Part shown: positions 8,891-15,896 of the stretch, piece by piece
Layout of the letters: the number at the start of each line of letters is the position of its first letter
Position numbering within the stretch: the stretch's first letter is position 1
Assembly (NCBI GenBank): GCA_964536025.1
Contig: CAZHXA010000002.1
Coordinates: forward strand, 62,001-126,000
Direction: 5' to 3'
Origin: RGIG4576 sp964536025
Lineage (GTDB): Bacteria > Bacteroidota > Bacteroidia > Bacteroidales > Muribaculaceae
DNA: 64,000 nt
The notes under the pieces: generated by a model
What the model saw: the letters and a program-made list of their open reading frames with translations, nothing else
Told to the model about the DNA's origin: nothing
The model's database searches: none
Program-made: the position numbers and the translations under genes

Positions 8891-9217
8891 ATGAATAATG
8901 ACTCTAATCAACAAAAAAAAGAGATAAGCATAGAAATGTCGCCCGAAGTGGCACAAGGAAAATATGCTAATCTGGCTGTTATATCTCATGGTGCTTCTGA
9001 ATTTTTCCTTGATATGATTTGTATGGCTCCTAATATACCGCAAGCCAAAGTGCAAAGTCGCATTGTGATGACTCCCGAGAATGTGAAACAACTTATGTTT
9101 GCTTTGCAAGAAAATGTGCGTAAGTATGAAGAAACTTTCGGAGAAATAAAGCCAAAAATGCCACAAGGTAATGGTACATCATTTAATCCGTTTGGCGTAA
9201 ATAACGGACTTTCTTGA
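8891..9217 (+). CDS. DUF3467 family protein
   Basis: This 108-residue cytosolic protein matches my recollection of DUF3467: EMSPEVAQGKYANLAVISH followed by SEFFLDMI, QAKVQSRIVMTPENVKQLM and an amphipathic C-terminal helix. Its function is unknown; it is widespread and conserved in Bacteroidota. It lies 17 bases after the NigD-like gene and 55 bases before cysS, probably in the same transcript. Confidence 0.8.
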   Translation: MNNDSNQQKKEISIEMSPEVAQGKYANLAVISHGASEFFLDMICMAPNIPQAKVQSRIVMTPENVKQLMFALQENVRKYEETFGEIKPKMPQGNGTSFNPFGVNNGLS

Positions 9218-9272
9218 TATACGCATTAGTTAAAGGCTGGTTGTTATTATCTATTATTTATAAAATATGATT

Positions 9273-10751
9273 ATGGAAAATCCTTTATTTATATATAATA
9301 CACTTTCTCGAAAAAAAGAGCAATTCATTCCGTTGAATGCTCCTTATGTGGGAATGTATGTATGTGGTCCCACAGTTTACGGTGATGGTCACTTGGGACA
9401 TGCTCGTCCGGCTATAACGTTTGATGTTTTTTATCGTTATTTGCTTCATTTGGGTTATAAAGTGAGATATGTACGCAATATCACCGATGTGGGACACCTT
9501 GAACATGATGCCGATGATGGTGAAGATAAAATAGCTAAAAAGGCACGTCTTGAAAAACTTGAGCCTATGGAAGTGGTTCAATATTATCTTAACCGTTATC
9601 ATAAAGCTATGGATGCACTTAATGTGCTACCTCCAAGCATTGAACCACATGCGTCGGGGCATATAATAGAGCAGATAGAATACATTAAAAAAATTCTTGA
9701 AGCAGGATATGCTTACGAAAGTAACGGTTCAGTGTATTTTGATGTACCTAAATACAATAAAGATTTCAACTACGGTAAATTGTCGGGTAGAAATATTGAC
9801 GAACTGTTAAATACAACTCGAGAACTTGACGGACAGAGCGAAAAGCATAATCCTGCCGATTTTGCTTTGTGGAAAAAGGCTTCACCCGAGCATATTATGC
9901 GTTGGCCTTCTCCGTGGAGCGACGGTTTTCCCGGTTGGCACTTGGAATGTTCTACAATGGGTACAAAATATCTTGGAGAAACATTTGACGTGCATGGCGG
10001 TGGTATGGACTTAATGTTCCCTCACCATGAATGTGAAATTGCTCAATCGGTGGCTCATTCCGGTCACGATGCGGTACGTTATTGGATGCATAATAATATG
10101 ATTACTATAAATGGTCAAAAAATGGGAAAATCGTTGGGTAACTTCATTACACTCGATGAATTCTTTACTGGTAATCACAAATTGCTTGAGCAAGCTTATT
10201 CTCCTATGACCATACGTTTCTTTATTCTTATGGCTCACTATCGTGGAACGGTTGACTTCTCTAATGATGCTTTGAAAGCAGCCGAGAAAGCTTACGACCG
10301 AATGATGGACGGCTGGAAACGATTGAACGAATTGAAAGCAGGCGATAAAACTACAGTTGAATTGAAAGTAAATGAATTGGCTGAAAAATGTGCCGATGCC
10401 ATGAACGATGATTTGAATACGCCTACAGTCATCGCACATCTGTTTGATGCATGCCGTTCAATCAATCTTGTAAATGATGGAAAAGCTGAAATATCTCAAG
10501 AAGACCTTGATGCATTAAAGCATGTGTTCAAAGTTTATTTGTTTGATATTCTTGGTGTATGTGATGAGTCGGCTTCAGGAGATGTAAATTTGAAACCTTA
10601 TGAAGAAGCTGTGGATTTATTGTTGCAAATTCGTAAGAATGCAAAAGACAATAAAGATTGGACCACAAGTGATTTAATTCGCAACCGTCTTGCCGAAATA
10701 GGATTTGATGTAAAAGATACCAAAGACGGCTTTGAATGGAAAGTAAAATAA
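9273..10751 (+). CDS. cysS: Cysteine--tRNA ligase
   Basis: The 492-residue class I synthetase charges tRNA-Cys. CGPTVYG near residue 30 supplies a zinc Cys, GHLGHAR is the HIGH motif, WHLECSTMG and HHECEIAQS complete the zinc and cysteine site, and KMGKSLGNF is the KMSKS loop, with Gly in place of the first Ser. The C-terminal anticodon-binding helices follow. I chose the second ATG (9273, MENPLFIYN) because it gives the family N-terminus; an ATG two codons earlier is also possible. Confidence 0.96.
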   Translation: MENPLFIYNTLSRKKEQFIPLNAPYVGMYVCGPTVYGDGHLGHARPAITFDVFYRYLLHLGYKVRYVRNITDVGHLEHDADDGEDKIAKKARLEKLEPMEVVQYYLNRYHKAMDALNVLPPSIEPHASGHIIEQIEYIKKILEAGYAYESNGSVYFDVPKYNKDFNYGKLSGRNIDELLNTTRELDGQSEKHNPADFALWKKASPEHIMRWPSPWSDGFPGWHLECSTMGTKYLGETFDVHGGGMDLMFPHHECEIAQSVAHSGHDAVRYWMHNNMITINGQKMGKSLGNFITLDEFFTGNHKLLEQAYSPMTIRFFILMAHYRGTVDFSNDALKAAEKAYDRMMDGWKRLNELKAGDKTTVELKVNELAEKCADAMNDDLNTPTVIAHLFDACRSINLVNDGKAEISQEDLDALKHVFKVYLFDILGVCDESASGDVNLKPYEEAVDLLLQIRKNAKDNKDWTTSDLIRNRLAEIGFDVKDTKDGFEWKVK

Positions 10752-10782
10752 ATAACAGGTCGTTAAACTTGAAAATATGTAC

Positions 10783-10816
10783 AAAGGAGCTTTAGCACAA
10801 GCTCCTTTGCTGTTTT
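10783..10816 (+). terminator. Terminator of cysS
   Basis: A perfect 10-bp stem AAAGGAGCTT/AAGCTCCTTT (10783-10792 with 10799-10808) is followed by GCTGTTTT, 31 bases past the cysS stop. Confidence 0.85.
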
Positions 10817-10859
10817 ATACTCATTATAGTAATGTATCCGGTATAAAAACTGAAAGGTA

Positions 10860-10896
10860 AAAAACAAAGAAAGAGTCACGATTTGCGACTCTTTCC
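10860..10896 (-). terminator. Orphan terminator, probably of the decayed gene at 10926
   Basis: A 9-bp stem (10869-10877 with 10887-10895) has a T-rich tail only on the minus strand. No intact minus-strand gene precedes it, but the T9SS-tail relic at 10926 does. Confidence 0.55.
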
Positions 10897-10925
10897 ACCC
10901 TGATACTCAAAATTCAATACTATTA

Positions 10926-11117
10926 CTATTTTATTATCTCTTTTTGAGTCTTTCTGTTTACTCTCACTAAGTACATTCCTCCGTCTTTATTTGCGAGAAT
11001 TTGTCAAAGTGAAGATGAAATTTCAATAACACCTTTCGTTAATATGTAAAGATTCAAAAAGTCAACTCTATAGCCTTTGTTTGAATCCGTTAGAAATATA
11101 CAGAAAAATGTTATCAT
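10926..11117 (-). pseudogene. Decayed C-terminal end of a T9SS-cargo-like protein
   Basis: Read on the minus strand, the codons before the TAG at 10926 spell ANKDGGMYLVRVNRKTQ followed by KEIIK. The phrase GMYLVRVN plus a basic, Lys-ending tail is the standard end of a type IX secretion sorting domain. Upstream in the same frame a TGA (11004-11006) interrupts, with KGVIEISSS just before it; no signal peptide or long frame precedes. A minus-strand terminator follows at 10869-10895. I read this as the leftover tail of a deleted secreted protein gene; chance resemblance cannot be excluded. Confidence 0.45.
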
Positions 11118-11206
11118 GGGAACTATTTCAGTAAAATAAATTTAATATATGAGATAAATAGAAAATAAGAACAGATAATATGAACTGCGGAATGATGAAA
11201 GTTTTT

Positions 11207-11214
11207 TATCTTTG
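11207..11214 (+). promoter_or_regulatory. Promoter -7 box of the DMT transporter gene
   Basis: TATCTTTG lies 30 bases before the ATG at 11244. No clear TTG is seen at the -33 position. Confidence 0.5.
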
Positions 11215-11243
11215 CGACATGATTTTTTGAAAATATAACAGAA

Positions 11244-12152
11244 ATGAATAATAGAAGTCGCTTTCAAGGACACTTGGCATTATTGTTTGCCAATTCAGCG
11301 TGGGGTCTTATGGCTCCTATTTCTAAAGGGTTACTGAATTCCGGAGTAATATCTCCGTTTGCACTTTCGGGAGTGCGTATAATGGGCGGAGCCGTTTTGT
11401 TTTGGCTTGTGAGTGCTTTATTCCCTGATAGTGTCATAAAGAAAGAAAAAATAGAAAAAAGTGATTTTATTAAGATTTTTTGTGCAAGTTTGCTCGTAAT
11501 TGCCGCCAATCAGATATTGGTTGTGCAAGGAATGAGTTTTACAAGTCCGGTAGATGCTGCAGTGGTGTGCAGCACAACCCCTATTTTTACTCTTATACTT
11601 GCTACATTAATACTGAAAGACCGATTGACGACATTTCGCATGGGAGGTGTCGCTTTAGGATTTGTTGCAGTGCTTATTTTTTCTTTATGGGGAGAACCCG
11701 ACGTGGCAATGAATGTTACCAATCCGGTGCTTGGTAATGCTTTGTGCATAATAGCTCAAATGTGCGGTGCGGCATACTTGGTGATTTTCGGTTCTTTGAT
11801 AAGCAAATATTCTCCATTTACCATGATGAAATGGATGATGCTCATGTCGGCTGTTGTGGTTATGCCGTTTACGCTGAATGATATAATGCAGATAGAATGG
11901 TCTTCTATTTCGGTTGAAGGCTTGTTGGAATTAGCCTATATCGTTGTGCTTGGCTCATGCTTATGTTACCTTATGATACCATTTGCACAGCGTCGCTTGA
12001 AGCCTACGGTTATAGCCATGTATAATTATTTGCAACCTGTTGTGGCAACACTCGTTTCGGTGGTAATAGGTATGGCAGTGCTTGATGCCGTAAAAGTAGG
12101 CTCGGCTTTGCTTATCTTTTTAGCCGTGTGGATGGTAAGCAAAGAGCGATAA
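11244..12152 (+). CDS. DMT-superfamily transporter (EamA domains)
   Basis: The 302-residue inner-membrane protein has about ten hydrophobic helices in two EamA repeats. The first begins at ALLFANSAWGLMAPISKGLL, with the typical SPFALSGVRIMGG and SPVDAAVVCSTTPIF segments; the second begins near NALCIIAQMCGAAY and ends with YNYLQPVVATLVSV. Members export or import metabolites such as amino acids, purines or sugars; the substrate cannot be read from the sequence. The 3' end overlaps the convergent MATE gene by 41 bases. Confidence 0.85.
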   Translation: MNNRSRFQGHLALLFANSAWGLMAPISKGLLNSGVISPFALSGVRIMGGAVLFWLVSALFPDSVIKKEKIEKSDFIKIFCASLLVIAANQILVVQGMSFTSPVDAAVVCSTTPIFTLILATLILKDRLTTFRMGGVALGFVAVLIFSLWGEPDVAMNVTNPVLGNALCIIAQMCGAAYLVIFGSLISKYSPFTMMKWMMLMSAVVVMPFTLNDIMQIEWSSISVEGLLELAYIVVLGSCLCYLMIPFAQRRLKPTVIAMYNYLQPVVATLVSVVIGMAVLDAVKVGSALLIFLAVWMVSKER

Positions 12153-13467
12153 CCAAAGTTATAAGCAGAGTTATGGCTTCACCTGCGGGAACAGCAAGCC
12201 ATATACCGTTTACTCCATACCATTCTGGTAGAAGCCAAAAGGCGAGACCCAAGAATAGAAAACCTCGCATAATGGTTATCAACATTGCGATTCGGCTACG
12301 TTCGATACTTTGGAAATATACCACTGCGATGATGTTTATGCCACAAGGAATGAATCCAAGTGCGTATAGCGGTAAACCATGTGTGGAGATGGCGTGAGTG
12401 GCATCGGTCGTAGATACGAATAATGACGATATTTGTCCGCTGAAGTAATATGTTACCAAGAATATGACAAGGCTACAAGTGAAAGTGGCAAACAAAGCAA
12501 GTCGGGTAGCGGAAAATATGCGTATTGTATTCTTGATACCGTGATTGTAGCTTATTATGGGTTGAACCGATTGAGCTATTGCACTGTCGAGCATGAAGAT
12601 TATGGGTGAAAAATAGCATGTTATGCTGAATGCCGCCACGCCATTGCCTCCTAAATGATTCATGAATACGATGTTTCCTAAAAGCATCATGAAACTTAGT
12701 GCTAAGTCGCCCAAAAAAGAGGGGAATCCGAGTGTGCATATCCTTTTGATTGCTTGAAATAATGTTACTGTTTTGCTGAAAGTCGAAATGACTTGAATGT
12801 GTAATTTATGTTTTTTATTTAGTAAGTAAAAAAGAACCATAAATGCACCTATGAGTGAGCCTATACTTGTAGCTACTGCTGCTCCCATGACTCCGAATTG
12901 GAAAGGGAAAATGAATAAGTAATCCAATGTGAAATTGATGATGGCGGCTGTGATAGAACAAGTCATGGCATATTTTGGAGCTCCGTCGAGTCGTACAAAG
13001 AAACTTCCGGAGACAAGAAAAGCGTTGCTTGCTATAAATGGAACAAAACCTATCATATATTGTTTTGCCAAAGACATAAGATTCTCAGAACAACCTAATA
13101 ATTTCAATGAGGTGTGAGGAAAGGAGAGTATGATAGCCGAACATGTTAATAGAAACAAAGTGGATATAATTAGCGAAACCGACATGAAGTAACGAGCTTT
13201 CTCAGTTTTGCCTTGTGATATGCTGATTGAAGAAATAATAGAGCCTCCCATCCCGAACATAAGTCCTATTCCTGTGGCAAATGTCCATACGGGTGCTATA
13301 ATATTTACAGCAGCAAGAGCATCGCTTCCAAGCCCGTGTCCCACAAATATACCGTCGGTAATAATAAGTAAAACAGAAAACAGCATGCCTGCCACTGTGG
13401 GGAAGAATAATTTGCTGAAAAGTTTCCCTATAGGTTCGGTTCCGTAATCTATATTCTCTTTCTTCAT
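12112..13467 (-). CDS. MATE-family efflux transporter
   Basis: A 451-residue inner-membrane protein with about twelve helices in two homologous halves. MATE features are the N-terminal GKLFSKLFFPTVAGMLFSV, DGIFVGHGLGSDALAAVN, the central FFVRLDGAPKYAM and FFSPIIFMLDSAIAQSVQPI in the second half. Such proteins exchange Na+ or H+ for organic cations or drugs. Start MKKENIDYG is well placed after an A-rich stretch. It converges with and overlaps the DMT transporter gene. Confidence 0.9.
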   Translation of the reverse strand: MKKENIDYGTEPIGKLFSKLFFPTVAGMLFSVLLIITDGIFVGHGLGSDALAAVNIIAPVWTFATGIGLMFGMGGSIISSISISQGKTEKARYFMSVSLIISTLFLLTCSAIILSFPHTSLKLLGCSENLMSLAKQYMIGFVPFIASNAFLVSGSFFVRLDGAPKYAMTCSITAAIINFTLDYLFIFPFQFGVMGAAVATSIGSLIGAFMVLFYLLNKKHKLHIQVISTFSKTVTLFQAIKRICTLGFPSFLGDLALSFMMLLGNIVFMNHLGGNGVAAFSITCYFSPIIFMLDSAIAQSVQPIISYNHGIKNTIRIFSATRLALFATFTCSLVIFLVTYYFSGQISSLFVSTTDATHAISTHGLPLYALGFIPCGINIIAVVYFQSIERSRIAMLITIMRGFLFLGLAFWLLPEWYGVNGIWLAVPAGEAITLLITLVIALCLPSTRLKR

Positions 13468-13605
13468 AAAATTAAATAAAAAGTTATTGGTGTGCCAAAA
13501 ATGTAATGTTACGTTCCGGTGTGTGCATGCATACCGGAGTATAAATTACAAGTGAATTTTATGTGGTACACTTGTTTGTTAAAACGTTGATTTTTTGAAT
13601 TTTGT

Positions 13606-15600
13606 TTATCTGTTTAATCGCTTGTTGCTTTTTAGATTGTTATTAAAGCTGTTGCGAGTGTCATCATATTTGTTGCCTGTGTAAAAACTGTTACCAAAGT
13701 TTGTGTCAAACTCATCTTCCTCGTCATCTTCATCTTTTTTAGAAGGAGCGTAGCTCTTAGGCTTGTTTTTCTTTATTTCCATAGGCTTTTGCGAATCAAG
13801 TGGCAACTCATAGATGTTCCATGATTGTTCTATATCCCAATTCTTTTTTAATGAGAGTTTCTTGGGGTAGTAATACACTTCTTCAGGTTGCCTATGTTCG
13901 CTGTATTTACCAGTATCCCATTTGCCGTTTCCGTTGGCATCGATAACAACGCGTGCATAATAATCGCCCGGATTGATATTGAACAATTCAACGATACCAT
14001 TCTTTACGGGTGCTGTGTATTTTACATTATCACCCGCATCAAGTAACTCCACAAAGGCACTATCTGTAAGATTTATCTTGAAAAACAAGTTTGAGTATTC
14101 TTCGAGAGCTTTAACGTTGAAGGGGGCTTTTATACTTCCGTTATATAATCCGTAAACGCTTGTTACCGCCATTGAATCAATAGTTATTTCATAGGTACCT
14201 CCGGGTTCCCAATTATAATCAGCTTTATAAGCCAATAATCCTGAAAGCGAGTCACGCACCGGCGTTATATAGCCTAAATCATTCCATATAGTGTCTACTT
14301 TTTGTTTTAAATGAAAACTTCCGGGAACAATAGTGTCTATCGGGGCTTCGGACGAGAAACGCAAAGGAGCATATACGTCGATTGTTGCCGGACTTGAAAC
14401 ATTAAACTTCAATAAAGTGATTTGAGGAATGGAGTCGGTCAATGTATCTTTTTCTTCGCTTTTCTTCTTCTTTTCTTTGTCTTTTTTCTTCATCTTTTTG
14501 AGATTGAAGTAAATAGAATCATTGGTAAAAGTGCGGTTGTCGGTAGTATCGGTGTGCAGATAACGCATATTCACTCTTATGGAATCCGATTTTATTAGTA
14601 AAGAATCGGTAATCCAATAGTTAAGGGTGTCATTATGTTGAGAATTATCCAATATGTACCATTTTTTTGTGTTATCGTAGTCAGATGGCTGAACGATTTC
14701 CAGTGTAGGCAATGAATCGCTCGGAGCCGAAAAAATCACAGAAAAACGATTGTCGGCAGTGCGTTCATTCTTCAAAAGATACAACGATTTATAATCCTCG
14801 TTAAACGAAGACAATAGCACGTCATTAGGCAGATATAATGCGTGTTTTGCTGTGAAAATGGTGTCGGTTACCATTTGAGAAGTAAAAATAGTGTCAGAAG
14901 TCTCAATTTCTGTAACAGTTGGCACTATTATTTCATTAAGAAATGCCAAATCTTCGCTTCTTGCAAATTTATAGTCTCGGTCGACATCGTTTAAGGCAAA
15001 AATATGGTATTTCCCCGGTTTGATGTTGCGTATGGTGAATTGTCCCAACTCGTTAGTGCGTGCAATGCGTTCAAAAGGCAATGTGCTGAAAGCTGAGTCG
15101 TCAAGGCAAGAATGAATGCCCACGAAAAAATCTTTTTGAGGTTCAAGATCGCGTGCATTTAGTACGATGCCTGAAATTTGCAACGTGTCAATTGTGTCAC
15201 CTGTGGAAAATGCAAACGAAAAGCCGTCAAGCGGATTTTGCTCGTTGTTGTCTTGTATAGCATTGCTGAAATCTATCACATAAGTAGTGTTTGGTAACAA
15301 AGAGTCTTTAAATTCAATGTTTATCTTTTTCCCGTTTGCCCTTATTGTCGGATTTTCCTTTTGAGCAGGAGAAATCACTACTTTGGTGGATTGGTCTTTC
15401 AACTGAATGTATTCGTTGAAAAGTATTTCGATTTTATTTTTGTCGAAATTAGTTGAATTAGGAGCCGGATTACTGCTTATATATATAGGTGGATCTAGGT
15501 CTTTGGGTCCGCCTTGAGGACGTCCTATGCTTGCACATGAGTAGAGTAATCCCGAAAGGATTACAGCAATGAAAATATATGTACTTTTAATAGACTTCAC
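13606..15600 (-). CDS. Ig-like-domain outer-membrane lipoprotein
   Basis: The 664-residue product has a lipoprotein signal ending GLLYSCAS. Directly after it comes a Big_5-type Ig-like domain, marked by DLDPPIYISSNPAPNSTNF, ILFNEYIQL and TYVIDFSNAI. Further strand-rich segments (ELGQFTIRNIKPGKYHIFAL, then GIVELFNINPGDYYARVV near the end) look like carboxypeptidase-regulatory-type beta sandwiches. A Lys/Glu-rich linker (about 370-390) and an Asp/Glu-rich C-terminal stretch are unstructured. Large lipoproteins of this type are conserved as single genes in Bacteroidota and the role is not known to me. A -7 box (15653-15660) precedes it. Confidence 0.75.
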   Translation of the reverse strand: MKSIKSTYIFIAVILSGLLYSCASIGRPQGGPKDLDPPIYISSNPAPNSTNFDKNKIEILFNEYIQLKDQSTKVVISPAQKENPTIRANGKKINIEFKDSLLPNTTYVIDFSNAIQDNNEQNPLDGFSFAFSTGDTIDTLQISGIVLNARDLEPQKDFFVGIHSCLDDSAFSTLPFERIARTNELGQFTIRNIKPGKYHIFALNDVDRDYKFARSEDLAFLNEIIVPTVTEIETSDTIFTSQMVTDTIFTAKHALYLPNDVLLSSFNEDYKSLYLLKNERTADNRFSVIFSAPSDSLPTLEIVQPSDYDNTKKWYILDNSQHNDTLNYWITDSLLIKSDSIRVNMRYLHTDTTDNRTFTNDSIYFNLKKMKKKDKEKKKKSEEKDTLTDSIPQITLLKFNVSSPATIDVYAPLRFSSEAPIDTIVPGSFHLKQKVDTIWNDLGYITPVRDSLSGLLAYKADYNWEPGGTYEITIDSMAVTSVYGLYNGSIKAPFNVKALEEYSNLFFKINLTDSAFVELLDAGDNVKYTAPVKNGIVELFNINPGDYYARVVIDANGNGKWDTGKYSEHRQPEEVYYYPKKLSLKKNWDIEQSWNIYELPLDSQKPMEIKKNKPKSYAPSKKDEDDEEDEFDTNFGNSFYTGNKYDDTRNSFNNNLKSNKRLNR

Positions 15601-15652
15601 GATGTTTTTTGTTTAAATGTGAATTAAATGCCACAATTTTTAATATGTTTGG

Positions 15653-15660
15653 CAAAGTTA
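15653..15660 (-). promoter_or_regulatory. Promoter -7 box of the Ig-like lipoprotein gene
   Basis: Minus-strand TAACTTTG lies about 53 bases before the ATG, with a TTG 22 bases further upstream. Confidence 0.5.
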
Positions 15661-15830
15661 CATAAAAATTGATAGAAATAAGCAATGCCGAAAAATAAAC
15701 AATGTATATTAGCTTGTTTCAAGGCAAAAACAAGCCTTGTTTTGCTTGAAAATACTGCTTGTTGCTAAAAAATATATAATTAAAACAAGGAAAAGGATGG
15801 CTAATTTTTTTTCACTTGAATAATTTAATG

Positions 15831-15838
15831 TATATTTG
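15831..15838 (+). promoter_or_regulatory. Promoter -7 box of secDF
   Basis: TATATTTG followed by CATGC lies 59 bases before the secDF ATG. The -33 element is not obvious. Confidence 0.55.
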
Positions 15839-15896
15839 CATGCTGTAAACTATTTTAGAATAAATTTATAATAAAAATAACTAATAAAAACTACAC

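Noticed and set aside
9285..10751. KMGKS in place of KMSKS in CysS as a sign of a broken enzyme
   Set aside because: Only the Ser-to-Gly position changes, the catalytic Lys residues and zinc site are intact, and I believe this variant is normal for the phylum.
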